Position numbers and translations under genes: made by a program. A DNA stretch of 64,000 bases from Flavobacteriales bacterium. GTDB taxonomy: Bacteria; Bacteroidota; Bacteroidia; Flavobacteriales_F; PHOS-HE28. A model generated the notes under the pieces. It did not search any database. It was not told where the DNA came from and was given only the letters and a program-made list of their open reading frames with translations. Numbering within the stretch: the first letter of the stretch is position 1; each line of letters begins with the position of its first letter. The stretch lies in NCBI GenBank assembly GCA_020635725.1, contig JACJZF010000004.1, positions 124,001-188,000 on the forward strand. The letters run 5' to 3'. Shown here in pieces: positions 43,978 to 52,333 of this stretch.

Positions 43978-43985
43978 TACCTTGC
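43978..43985 (+). promoter_or_regulatory. -7-like box TACCTTGC, 4 nt before the start
   Basis: Two changes from TAnnTTTG, but the exact 4-nt spacing to the ATG at 43990 matches the pattern seen at other genes. Confidence 0.4.
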
Positions 43986-43989
43986 TCGC

Positions 43990-44235
43990 ATGCAGTGGAA
44001 GAAGGCGTTGGCGGTACTGTGTATTCCGATCTGGCTATTCTTCGCATTCTGGCTGCTTCGTACCGTCTGGGCACTAATTGTTGCTGGGCCCGAGGGTGAG
44101 AGCGCGTTGGCCATCTACCTGATTGTGGGTGCGCTTATCACATTGTTCTTCTGGCTGCTCTTCTTCCTGGGGCGCTGGATCTGGCGTGTCCTCTTCCAGC
44201 GCAAGAAGACCGTGAAGCTCGAATGGCCGGAGTAA
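43990..44235 (+). CDS. Small two-helix membrane protein
   Basis: The 81-aa protein has two transmembrane helices (about 6-33, VLCIPIWLFFAFWLLRTVWA; and about 40-66, ALAIYLIVGALITLFFWLLF) and a basic cytoplasmic end (RVLFQRKKTVKLEWPE). It resembles generic small inner-membrane proteins; no family recognised. It is followed 95 nt later by the membrane-anchored deaminase gene and could be cotranscribed with it. Confidence 0.7.
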   Translation: MQWKKALAVLCIPIWLFFAFWLLRTVWALIVAGPEGESALAIYLIVGALITLFFWLLFFLGRWIWRVLFQRKKTVKLEWPE

Positions 44236-44330
44236 GTCCCAGGGCGCTGTGAGGGCCTCCTCATTCCTCATCGAGCCCTCGTCCGCTCTTCTTCAGGTTG
44301 GTATGCGTACGGATCACCGACCTTCACCCC

Positions 44331-44882
44331 GTGCGCCTCTTCCGTGCCGCATTGCTGCTCTTGCTGATTATTGCCGGTTGGCTCCTGGTGCGCCGGGCTT
44401 ATGTGCTGCGCGGCGATGCGGAGATTAGTGATGCACAGCTTGAATTGCTCCGGCAGGAAGGGCTCGCCGCGATTCCCTCAGGCGATGTGCCCATAGGCGC
44501 CATCCTACTCTATGGCGATCATGTCATCGGCCGCGGGCACAACACGCAAGTGGCCACCGGCGATGCGGCCGGCCATGCCGAGGTGAACGCGGTGAGCGAC
44601 GCCCTGCGCGCCATGGGCCGCGATGCCTTCAATGCCTTGAACCGAGACAGCCTGCTGCTCGTGAGCACCTTCGAGCCCTGCGCCATGTGCCGTGGCATGA
44701 TGGAGGAGCACCGCATCGAGTGCATGGCCTTCCTGAAGCCGAAGAGCCTACGGAACCGGATGAAGAGCGATGCGCGCTTGCTGCAGATGGAGCTGACGCG
44801 CCGCACCACTGGTCATGAGCGGTTGCAGGACAGCCTCTTCCGCGCGCATCCGGCCTACGATGCACGCACCGCCGATCACTGA
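44331..44882 (+). CDS. Membrane-anchored cytidine-deaminase-like protein
   Basis: The protein (183 aa from the GTG at 44331; a TTG at 44298 would add 11) begins with one hydrophobic helix (AALLLLLIIAGWLLV). It then has a deaminase zinc site: GHAEVNAV (H-A-E) and FEPCAMCRGMM (P-C-x-x-C), with DVPIGAILLYGDHVIGRGHN before them, as in TadA/guanine-deaminase-type enzymes. These motifs place it in the nucleoside-deaminase superfamily with all zinc ligands present. A membrane anchor is not usual for the family, whose members are cytoplasmic. Topology is unclear because basic residues flank both sides of the helix. Substrate unknown. Confidence 0.75.
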   Translation: MRLFRAALLLLLIIAGWLLVRRAYVLRGDAEISDAQLELLRQEGLAAIPSGDVPIGAILLYGDHVIGRGHNTQVATGDAAGHAEVNAVSDALRAMGRDAFNALNRDSLLLVSTFEPCAMCRGMMEEHRIECMAFLKPKSLRNRMKSDARLLQMELTRRTTGHERLQDSLFRAHPAYDARTADH

Positions 44883-44885
44883 GGG

Positions 44886-45614
44886 TCAGTTGAGCTCCTT
44901 CAGCAGCGCCTTGAACTCGGGGTTCTCGCTGAAATGCTCTTCACCGAGACCGACCACCGTTCTCGCCGAATCGCGCATGCCCGCCTCGGTGAGGTAGTCG
45001 GCGTAGCGCACGAGTCCTTCGCGCAGCAGGCGCCGCTCATCGGCGGGGAGCTTCTCCACGTCCTCAATGGCCGCGTAGGCTTTCTTGAATGCGGCCATGC
45101 TCTCTTTCGCTTCTCGGGCCAGGCGCATCTTCAGCTGTGCCAGCGCGAGCAGTTGCCATGCGCCGGCGTTCTCGGGCTGGTAGCCAGTCATGCGGTCGAA
45201 CTCGCGCTTCGCCTTGCTGAACTCCTCCAGGTCGAGGTGCGCGAGCCCGGCGCCCATGGCGGCGGTGTTCAAGTCGCTCCAATAGTCCTCGTAATTATCG
45301 AAGTAGGCATTCTCCTTGTCCTTCTTGCGGAACTTCTCGGCGTACTTCAGCGCATCGCGGTGCGCGTTCTTGAATTCCGGGTCGCTGGTGTACTCCTCGA
45401 GCTTGCTCATCTCGTGGTAGCACATGCTCGCATAGAGGTAGGGGAGCGGGTCGCGCCGGGTCTCATCCTTCTCCATGTAGCGTTCAGCTTTGCTGATGCA
45501 CTTCTCATAGTCTTCATCGATATACAGGACGAGGAGGTCGTCGTACACATGATCCTGCGCGGTGATGGGGCTTGATGCGAAGGCAAGAAGGATCAGGGGC
45601 AGCAACTGCTTCAT
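44886..45614 (-). CDS. Secreted tetratricopeptide-like protein
   Basis: The 242-aa protein has a signal peptide (MKQLLPLILLAFASSPITAQ) and helical pairs typical of TPR folds, for example YLYASMCYHEMSKLEEY, AGAWQLLALAQLKMRLAREA and LREGLVRYADYLTEAG. It probably sits in the periplasm, or is a lipoprotein-like scaffold without a lipobox. The ATG at 45614 is chosen because it begins the signal peptide; the longer frame adds 33 unlikely residues. It converges with the deaminase gene, 3 nt apart. No specific role can be assigned. Confidence 0.75.
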   Translation of the reverse strand: MKQLLPLILLAFASSPITAQDHVYDDLLVLYIDEDYEKCISKAERYMEKDETRRDPLPYLYASMCYHEMSKLEEYTSDPEFKNAHRDALKYAEKFRKKDKENAYFDNYEDYWSDLNTAAMGAGLAHLDLEEFSKAKREFDRMTGYQPENAGAWQLLALAQLKMRLAREAKESMAAFKKAYAAIEDVEKLPADERRLLREGLVRYADYLTEAGMRDSARTVVGLGEEHFSENPEFKALLKELN

Positions 45615-45821
45615 GGCCGATAGGAATTGGTGAGCCCAGAGGGCCACAAGGATGGTGCCGCCATGACCTGGGCGGATCAGCTCGTGGGAGGCCCGGCACC
45701 ATTGGCCGGCCACTGGCGGAGAAGGAATGCGGCTTCACGCGTGCTCATGGGGAAGCTGCACGGGATCGATCGGCCTTGCGCGCGCGCGTCGGCGGGCGCA
45801 GCTTTGGCGGAAATCCGCGAC

Positions 45822-46634
45822 ATGATCCATCGCTACCTTACCCTATTCATGCTGGTGCTCACCGGTGCATGCGCGCTCGCGCAGACCACCATTACGCCGC
45901 AGTCCGTCACCTGCACGCTGAATGCCTTCGGCTCCGTGCCCGCTGTGGGCAATTTGATCGCGGGTATCGGGCCGGCGACCACCGCGTCCACCACCTTCCC
46001 GTACGCTCCAGGAAGCGGTTTCTCCGACGGGATCGGCTTCGTGAGCCAGTATGGGCAATGGCAGGGCAGCATCACCTACACGTTCGCATCGGCCACTTCG
46101 GTCTCGCGCATGCTGCTGTGGAATGCCTACTTCAACTTCGAGCTGGATCACAGCACGCGCAATGCGCAGCTCACCTTCTACAACAGCGCCAATCAGGTGA
46201 TCTCCAGCGAGGCGGTGAGCTTCCCGCAGGCCAGCGCCTCGGTGCTCACGCCGCAGGTGGCGAACCTCGCGCAGGAGGTCCTTGGCGTGAAGAAAGTGGT
46301 GGTGACGGTGCAATCCTTGTGGGGCGGGAACGAGATCAGCCTGCGTCGCATGGCGTTCGCGGGGAATGGCATCACCACCGGCGTGGAAGAAGAGGGGGTG
46401 AGCGAGCGGTTGCTGCCGTACCCGCAGCCGGCGGTCGATCAAGTGACCATTCCGGCGACCGATATGCGGGCATGCGTGGTCACCGATCTCTCGGGCAAGC
46501 CCATGGCCGTGCGAGTGGCGCTGCGGCGCGATCAGGTGCTGGTCGATTGCAGCATGCTGCCCAATGGAGCGTACCTCGCTCAGATGACGGGTCCTCTAGG
46601 CCAACGGGCGCAGCGCTTCGTGGTGGCTCGATAA
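45822..46634 (+). CDS. T9SS-exported protein with C-terminal sorting domain
   Basis: The 270-aa protein has a signal peptide (LTLFMLVLTGACALAQ), a single beta-rich domain (about 22-190; GSITYTFASATSVSRMLLWN, which looks like a discoidin/jelly-roll type), and a T9SS type A sorting domain (LLPYPQPAVDQVTIP ... NGAYLAQMTG ... QRFVVAR). The first domain resembles carbohydrate-binding jelly rolls only in general pattern. It should be secreted or anchored to surface lipopolysaccharide after T9SS export. First of several T9SS cargo genes in a row. Confidence 0.8.
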   Translation: MIHRYLTLFMLVLTGACALAQTTITPQSVTCTLNAFGSVPAVGNLIAGIGPATTASTTFPYAPGSGFSDGIGFVSQYGQWQGSITYTFASATSVSRMLLWNAYFNFELDHSTRNAQLTFYNSANQVISSEAVSFPQASASVLTPQVANLAQEVLGVKKVVVTVQSLWGGNEISLRRMAFAGNGITTGVEEEGVSERLLPYPQPAVDQVTIPATDMRACVVTDLSGKPMAVRVALRRDQVLVDCSMLPNGAYLAQMTGPLGQRAQRFVVAR

Positions 46635-46692
46635 CCGCGGTGCCACAGGCAGCATCCAACGGACTTTGCTTGTCTTTGCGGAAACCATCGCC

Positions 46693-47577
46693 ATGCGCGC
46701 ATCGCTACTCTTCAGCACCCTGGTCCTTTTCATGCCTGTGGCCAACGCGCAGGATTACCTCGCCGGTGAGCCGATCTGGCTTCAGCACTCGATCTGCGCG
46801 GTTCCGCTGCCGTGCATCGCCACCGACACGTACAACTATTACACGGTCGGTGATTCCATCATCGAAGGCGTCACGTGGACGAAGGTGAAGCGAGCTGGAA
46901 TGGTTTCCTATTCGTGGCAATCCACGCCGCCTGTGGGTCCAGGCTGCCTGGGCACGACGACGTATGAGACCGATTACTTCTGGTTGATCCGGCAGAACGG
47001 CCAGCAGCTGCGGATCTGGGTGAACGATGCCGATGAGCTGCTGCATGAGTTCGACCTGCAAGTGGGCGATACGGTGCCGTTGAGCTATACCAACTGGAAC
47101 ACCGACATCACGGTACTGGCGATCGACTACGTGCAGATCGGCTCGGAGACCCGCGTGCGATACGAGCTGAGCAACAGCTGGGCGCAATACCTGATCGAAG
47201 GCGTGGGCAGCTCGAATGGCCTTTTCGAGCCGCTGAGCAATTTCCTGGAGTGCGGCTACGGCCTCGATTGCTTCGGCCTGGGGAGCGAGAACTTCTACCC
47301 GGAGGCGACCGGCGAGAGCTGTTTGCTGGCCATGGGCGTTTCGCGCTTGACCGAAGAGCCGGCGTTGGGCATCTCCCCGAATCCTGCGGACGCGATGGTG
47401 CAGGTCACCGGTGGCTCGGCTGGCCAGTCCATGACGCTGCTGGATGCCACCGGACGGGTGGTGCTGGTGGTGCCATGCACAGGGCCGAAGGCATCGCTCG
47501 ATCTCCAGACGGTGCCGTCGGGTTCCTACACCGTGATGGTGGGTGGCCGGGCCCAGCGGTTGCTCGTAGCGCGCTGA
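46693..47577 (+). CDS. T9SS-exported hypothetical protein
   Basis: The 294-aa protein has a signal peptide (LLFSTLVLFMPVANAQ), a middle region (about 20-210) with YNYYTVGDSIIEGVTWTKVK and YFWLIRQNGQQLRIWV, and a type A sorting domain (LGISPNPADAMVQV ... SGSYTVMVGG ... RLLVAR). The pattern of DS-x-[IV]-x-G-x-x-Y/W-T-K with W-[IL]-R is common in Bacteroidota T9SS cargo of unknown function. The ATG at 46693 begins the signal peptide. Confidence 0.78.
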   Translation: MRASLLFSTLVLFMPVANAQDYLAGEPIWLQHSICAVPLPCIATDTYNYYTVGDSIIEGVTWTKVKRAGMVSYSWQSTPPVGPGCLGTTTYETDYFWLIRQNGQQLRIWVNDADELLHEFDLQVGDTVPLSYTNWNTDITVLAIDYVQIGSETRVRYELSNSWAQYLIEGVGSSNGLFEPLSNFLECGYGLDCFGLGSENFYPEATGESCLLAMGVSRLTEEPALGISPNPADAMVQVTGGSAGQSMTLLDATGRVVLVVPCTGPKASLDLQTVPSGSYTVMVGGRAQRLLVAR

Positions 47578-47751
47578 TGACAGCGTAGAGCCCTGGCCTT
47601 GCACGCATGACGTGGGCAGAGGGTTGGGCGCGCCGCGAACCATTCGGCACTAAGTAGCCGGAGACAGCATTTCACGGGTGCGGCAACGGATGGCGTGGCG
47701 GCTGCGTCAATCCAGATACCTTGGCGTTCGGAACCAGCAAACCAAAACCTG

Positions 47752-49707
47752 ATGAAGCATCTCTTACCCCTTGCAGCGACGCTCCTCCCCCTTGGCATCG
47801 CCGCGCAGAGCACTTGCCTCGATGCCCTTCCTGTGAGCGTGGGCGTCACCGCTACCGACATGGTCACCGGAGAGGCCTGCGATTACTGCGCCAGCACCAA
47901 CGAGGGGACCAATGCGATCTGGTACACGTACACGGCCACGGCCGACACCACCATGCGGCTGACCACTGCGGTGTCAGGTTACCCTGCGGTGGATACGCGG
48001 GTGAGCATTTATTCCGGTGCATGCGGCGCCTTGAGTTGCATCGTCGGCGATGATGACAGCGGCGGCAACCTCGCTTCCTTGGTGACCTGGGCCGCGACCG
48101 CTGGCACCACCTACACCATCGCCTTCGACAACCGTTACTCCAGCGCGGCTTTCGGTTTCGAGCTGAGCATGCTCTACATCCCGCCGCCGCCGCCGGAGCA
48201 GCTCTCGTTCACCACCATCTCCATCCCAGGTGCGGGCGGCATCATGGGCGCGGTGGACATGAACAACGACGGATTGGATGACGCGGTGATGCCCGGAGCC
48301 AGCAGCTTCCGCATCGCCTATCAGCAGCCGGACGCATCCTACCTCACCACCACCTTCCCCACTACGAACGCGGACAATACGGCCAGCTGGAGCTTCTCGA
48401 TCGGCGATTGGGACAGCAACGGTCACCGCGACCTGCTCTACGGCGGAGGCAGCGGCGCCACCTTCATGAAGGCCAACGCCGATGGAACCGCGTACACGGA
48501 GATCACCTTCCCGCAGTACATCTTCTGCCAGCGCACCAACTTCGTTGACCTCAACAACGACGGGCACCTCGATGCCTTCAGCTGCCACGACGTGGATGCC
48601 AACGTGGGCTTCATCAACGACGGCAACGGCAACCTCACCTTCACCCAGGGCGGCTACGGCACCACTTGCGGCAACTACGGCTCCATCTTCACCGACTACA
48701 CCAACGATGGCGTGCCCGACCTCTTCGTGGCCAAGTGCGGCTGCGACCCGCAGGACCTGATGATGCAGAACAACGGCACCGGTGCCTTCACCAACGTGGC
48801 GCCGGCCCAGGGGCTCAACGACAGCCACCAGAGCTGGAGCAGCGCATGGGGCGATTTCGACAACGACGGCGACATGGACGTGCTGATCGGCGCGAGCAGC
48901 AGCGGCTACCACAAGCTGATGATGAACGACGGCACCGGCAACTTCACCAACGCCACGCCCGGCAGCGGCATGGACACCTTCAGCGGCCAGAGCATCGAAT
49001 GGACCGCGCACGACTTCGACAACAATGGGTGGATCGACATCCTCGGCGGCGGCGCGCTGCACTTCAACAATGGTGACGGCACCTTCAGCCACCAGACCGG
49101 TGCACCGGCCAACCAGGCGGTGGGCGACATGAACAACGACGGCTTCCTGGACATCTGCACCTCCGCCGGCTACAGCCAGAACCAGGGCAACGACAACAAC
49201 TGGATCCGCATCATCCCGGTGGGTGTGCAGAGCAACCGCGACGCCATCGGGGCACGCGTGACCATAGTTAGCGCGCTGGGCACCCAGATCCGCGACATCC
49301 GCAGCGGCGACGGCTTCCGCTATATGAGTCACATCGGCGCGCATTTCGGCTTGGGCACCGATACCGAGGTGGAATCGGTGTCGATCCATTGGCCCAATGG
49401 CACCGTGGAGGAGCTCAAGAGCCCGGCGATCAACCGCACGCACACCGTGGTGGAAGGCATCAGCACGACCATCACCGAGGATGCGGAGTCCCCTTTCACC
49501 TTCGGCCCGAACCCGGTGATCGATGTGCTCTTCATCAGCGGTGTGCCGAACGCGCGCGTTGAGGTGCTCAACGCCGCCGGACAGGTAGTGATGGCGCAAC
49601 GCATGCTCGGCAACGAGCTCGATGTGCAAGGCCTTGCCCCGGGCGCTTACCAGCTGCGGCTCCTCGGCTCCGCTGGCCTGCAGTCGGCTCGCTTCATCAA
49701 ACGCTAG
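47752..49707 (+). CDS. T9SS protein with FG-GAP/VCBS and ASPIC/UnbV repeats (paralogue 1)
   Basis: The 651-aa protein has a signal peptide (LLPLAATLLPLGIAAQ) and a CUB/PPC-like domain (about 20-140; IWYTYTATADTTMRLT). FG-GAP/VCBS beta-propeller repeats follow, with calcium motifs such as DMNNDGLDDAV, DLNNDGHLDAF, DYTNDGVPDLF, DFDNDGDMDVL and DMNNDGFLDI. An ASPIC/UnbV domain (RDAIGARVTIVSALGTQIRD) is next, and a type A sorting domain ends it. Likely a large surface or secreted binding protein. Central DNA is nearly identical to the next gene (49812-51788), indicating a tandem duplication with gene conversion. Confidence 0.88.
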   Translation: MKHLLPLAATLLPLGIAAQSTCLDALPVSVGVTATDMVTGEACDYCASTNEGTNAIWYTYTATADTTMRLTTAVSGYPAVDTRVSIYSGACGALSCIVGDDDSGGNLASLVTWAATAGTTYTIAFDNRYSSAAFGFELSMLYIPPPPPEQLSFTTISIPGAGGIMGAVDMNNDGLDDAVMPGASSFRIAYQQPDASYLTTTFPTTNADNTASWSFSIGDWDSNGHRDLLYGGGSGATFMKANADGTAYTEITFPQYIFCQRTNFVDLNNDGHLDAFSCHDVDANVGFINDGNGNLTFTQGGYGTTCGNYGSIFTDYTNDGVPDLFVAKCGCDPQDLMMQNNGTGAFTNVAPAQGLNDSHQSWSSAWGDFDNDGDMDVLIGASSSGYHKLMMNDGTGNFTNATPGSGMDTFSGQSIEWTAHDFDNNGWIDILGGGALHFNNGDGTFSHQTGAPANQAVGDMNNDGFLDICTSAGYSQNQGNDNNWIRIIPVGVQSNRDAIGARVTIVSALGTQIRDIRSGDGFRYMSHIGAHFGLGTDTEVESVSIHWPNGTVEELKSPAINRTHTVVEGISTTITEDAESPFTFGPNPVIDVLFISGVPNARVEVLNAAGQVVMAQRMLGNELDVQGLAPGAYQLRLLGSAGLQSARFIKR

Positions 49708-49739
49708 CCGGAGCCTGATCGATCGAATGAGGGTGTCGG

Positions 49740-49772
49740 CAGGCCCGTCCCACCACCGGTAGGACGGGCCTG
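49740..49772. terminator. 11-bp hairpin between the paralogues
   Basis: Perfect stem CAGGCCCGTCC / GGACGGGCCTG around an 11-nt loop, 33 nt after the first paralogue's stop. No T-run follows, so a terminator is likely but not certain. Confidence 0.6.
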
Positions 49773-49811
49773 CATCCTCGCAGCATCACACGAACCAGAG
49801 AATCCAGCCCC

Positions 49812-51788
49812 ATGCGCCAAACCTCACGCATCTCATCGCTCCTCTTCGCGGCATGCGCCGCCTTCGCATCGCAGGCCCAACTCACCTGTGAGACCGCCGT
49901 GCCGGTGGGCATCGGGCAGCACGTCGTGACGGGAGTCACCGGCACGGCTCCTGTGGTGCTCTGCTCGGGCAACCCCGCCATCGCCGCCAACGGCATGTGG
50001 TACACGTTCACCGCAACGGCGGATACCGGCATCACCGTGAGCAGCTACATCGTAGGGAACCCCACCACGGACACGCGCATGCATGTGTACACGGGCGTGT
50101 GCGGTGCGCTTGCCTGCTATGCCGGCGATGACGACAGCGGCCCTGGCTACTCGTCCATCTCCAACTTCGCGGTGGAGGCCGGTACTACTTACTACATCGC
50201 ATGGGACAGCTATTGGACAGCCTCCGGTTTCACCTTCGAGATCAGTGAGACGATCACGCCGCATCCGCCCCAAGGCCTGGTCACCTTCACCGGCGTGGGG
50301 GTTCCTGGTGCCGCAGGAGTCATGGGCGTGGTGGACATGAACAACGATGGGCTCGATGACCTCATCGCCCCGGGCTATACCTCCTTCGTGATCCTTCACC
50401 AGCAGGCCGGGGGCGGATTCGTTCCGACGACCTACACCACCACCCCGGCCGATAACACGGCCAGCTGGAGCTTCGCGATCGGCGACTGGGACAGCAACGG
50501 CCACCGCGACCTGCTCTATGGCGGGGGCAGCGGCGCCACCTTCATGAAAGCCAACGCCGACGGCACCCAGTACACAGAGGTCACCTTCCCGCAGTACATC
50601 TTCTGCCAGCGCACCAACTTCGTTGACCTCAACAACGACGGTCACCTCGATGCCTTCAGCTGCCACGATGTGGATGCCAACGTGGGCTTCATCAACGACG
50701 GCAACGGCAACCTCACCTTCACCCAGGGCGGCTACGGCACCACTTGCGGCAACTACGGCTCCATCTTCACCGACTACACCAACGATGGCGTGCCCGACCT
50801 CTTCGTGGCCAAGTGCGGCTGCGACCCGCAGGACCTGATGATGCAGAACAACGGCACCGGTGCCTTCACCAACGTGGCGCCGGCCCAGGGGCTCAACGAC
50901 AGCCACCAGAGCTGGAGCAGCGCCTGGGGCGATTTCGACAACGACGGCGACATGGACGTGCTGATCGGCGCGAGCAGCAGCGGCTACCACAAGCTGATGA
51001 TGAACGACGGCACCGGCAACTTCACCAACGCCACGCCCGGCAGCGGCATGGACACCTTCAGCGGCCAGAGCATCGAGTGGACCGCGCACGACTTCAACAA
51101 CGATGGCTGGGTGGACATCCTCGGCGGCGGCGCCCTGCACTACAACAACGGCGACGGCACCTTCAGTCATGATGCCCTCGCGCCGGGCAATCAGGCCGTG
51201 GGCGATCTCAACAACGATGGCTTCCTGGATATCGCCACCAGCAACGGCTACCGCCAGAACAACGGCAACGACCACAACTGGATCCGCATCAATCCCGTGG
51301 GCGTGGCCAGCAACCGCGACGCCATCGGGGCACGCGTGACCATAGTTAGCGCGCTGGGCACCCAGATCCGCGACATCCGCAGCGGCGATGGCTTCGAGTT
51401 CATGAGCTACATCGGCGCGCACTTCGGCCTGGGCACCGATACCGAGGTGGAGTCGGTGACGATCCATTGGCCCAGCGGCAATGTGGATGTGATCGAGAAC
51501 CCCGCCATCAACACGGTGCACAGTGTGATCGAAGGCACTTTCACCAGCGTACCGGCCATGGCAGCGGAGCGGCTCACCCTGGCCCCGAACCCAGCGGATG
51601 AGGTGCTCATGCTCGGCGGCGTGCCGTTGAATGCGCCCGTGGAGGTGCTCGATGCCTCTGGCAAGCTGGTGCTCTCCACCCGAGCGGCGGGTGGCCGTGT
51701 GGCGGTGGGCGCATTGGCTCCCGGAAGCTACCTGTTGCGCCTGGTGGTCGATGGCGAAGTGCTGCAGCGCCGGTTCGCCAAGCGGTAA
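49812..51788 (+). CDS. T9SS protein with FG-GAP/VCBS and ASPIC/UnbV repeats (paralogue 2)
   Basis: The 658-aa protein has the same domain order as its upstream neighbour: signal peptide (SLLFAACAAFASQAQ), CUB/PPC-like domain, calcium-binding propeller repeats, ASPIC/UnbV domain, and a type A sorting domain (LTLAPNPADEVLML ... PGSYLLRLVV). The N-terminal and sorting regions have diverged, but about 425 bp of the propeller region (50670-51095) differ from the other copy at only two synonymous positions, and about 80 bp of the ASPIC region are identical. Two nt later begins a TfoX-like gene. Confidence 0.88.
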   Translation: MRQTSRISSLLFAACAAFASQAQLTCETAVPVGIGQHVVTGVTGTAPVVLCSGNPAIAANGMWYTFTATADTGITVSSYIVGNPTTDTRMHVYTGVCGALACYAGDDDSGPGYSSISNFAVEAGTTYYIAWDSYWTASGFTFEISETITPHPPQGLVTFTGVGVPGAAGVMGVVDMNNDGLDDLIAPGYTSFVILHQQAGGGFVPTTYTTTPADNTASWSFAIGDWDSNGHRDLLYGGGSGATFMKANADGTQYTEVTFPQYIFCQRTNFVDLNNDGHLDAFSCHDVDANVGFINDGNGNLTFTQGGYGTTCGNYGSIFTDYTNDGVPDLFVAKCGCDPQDLMMQNNGTGAFTNVAPAQGLNDSHQSWSSAWGDFDNDGDMDVLIGASSSGYHKLMMNDGTGNFTNATPGSGMDTFSGQSIEWTAHDFNNDGWVDILGGGALHYNNGDGTFSHDALAPGNQAVGDLNNDGFLDIATSNGYRQNNGNDHNWIRINPVGVASNRDAIGARVTIVSALGTQIRDIRSGDGFEFMSYIGAHFGLGTDTEVESVTIHWPSGNVDVIENPAINTVHSVIEGTFTSVPAMAAERLTLAPNPADEVLMLGGVPLNAPVEVLDASGKLVLSTRAAGGRVAVGALAPGSYLLRLVVDGEVLQRRFAKR

Positions 51789-51790
51789 GC

Positions 51791-52312
51791 ATGGCACACG
51801 ACCCGGTGCTGGAGCAGCGTCTCGCAGAGATGCTGCTGGCCATGGGGGCCAAGGCTGTGCCCAAGCGCATGTTCGGCGGCGTGGCCTTCATGCTGAACGG
51901 CAACATGTGCGTGGGCATCACCAACAAGAGCCATCTGATGGTTCGCTTCGATCCCATGCGACATGCCGAGATTGCCGAATGGCACGGCGCGCTGCCCATG
52001 ACCTATGGGAAGGGGGAGATGAAGGGATTCCTCTTCGTGGACCCGGATACGATACCCGATCGGAAAGGACTGGAGCGCTGGGTGAAGCTGGCTCTGGCGC
52101 ACGCGCGCACGCTTCCGCCCAAGCCCGTGAAGAAGGCCAGTACGGCAAGCAAGGCGAAGCCCGCGAAGAAGGCGGCGAAGAAGGCCGGGAGGCAGGAAGC
52201 AGGGGCTGCATCGGCAGGTACGAAGGCGAACCGCGCGGCGAAGCCAGTGAAGTCCTCGCCGAAACCGCGCGCGGGCAAGGCCTCGTCTCCTGGCAAGCGC
52301 CCGAAGCGCTAG
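51791..52312 (+). CDS. TfoX N-terminal-domain protein with lysine-rich tail
   Basis: The 173-aa protein has a TfoX-N-like domain (about 1-105; KRMFGGVAFMLNGNMCVGIT, LMVRFDP, and GKGEMKGFLFVDPD), normally about 110 residues. A tail of about 65 residues is almost only K, A, P, S, R and G (KKAAKKAGR, KPVKSSPKPR), like histone H1-like bacterial tails. TfoX-N proteins of this type are conserved and poorly understood. A DNA- or RNA-binding role of the tail is inferred. The gene starts 2 nt after the T9SS paralogue, so cotranscription is likely. Confidence 0.8.
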   Translation: MAHDPVLEQRLAEMLLAMGAKAVPKRMFGGVAFMLNGNMCVGITNKSHLMVRFDPMRHAEIAEWHGALPMTYGKGEMKGFLFVDPDTIPDRKGLERWVKLALAHARTLPPKPVKKASTASKAKPAKKAAKKAGRQEAGAASAGTKANRAAKPVKSSPKPRAGKASSPGKRPKR

Positions 52313-52333
52313 CTTCACGCCAACAGAACGACG

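Noticed and set aside
48540..51160. Repeated DNA of the calcium-binding propeller as a possible CRISPR array
   Set aside because: The repeats are protein-coding, variable in spacing and lack unique spacers.
49833..51797. 654-codon open frame on the minus strand opposite the second FG-GAP paralogue (and 551 codons opposite the first)
   Set aside because: The product is rich in H, V, A, E and D with no domain pattern, as expected for the complement of GC-rich repeats; the plus-strand frame has a signal peptide and known domains.
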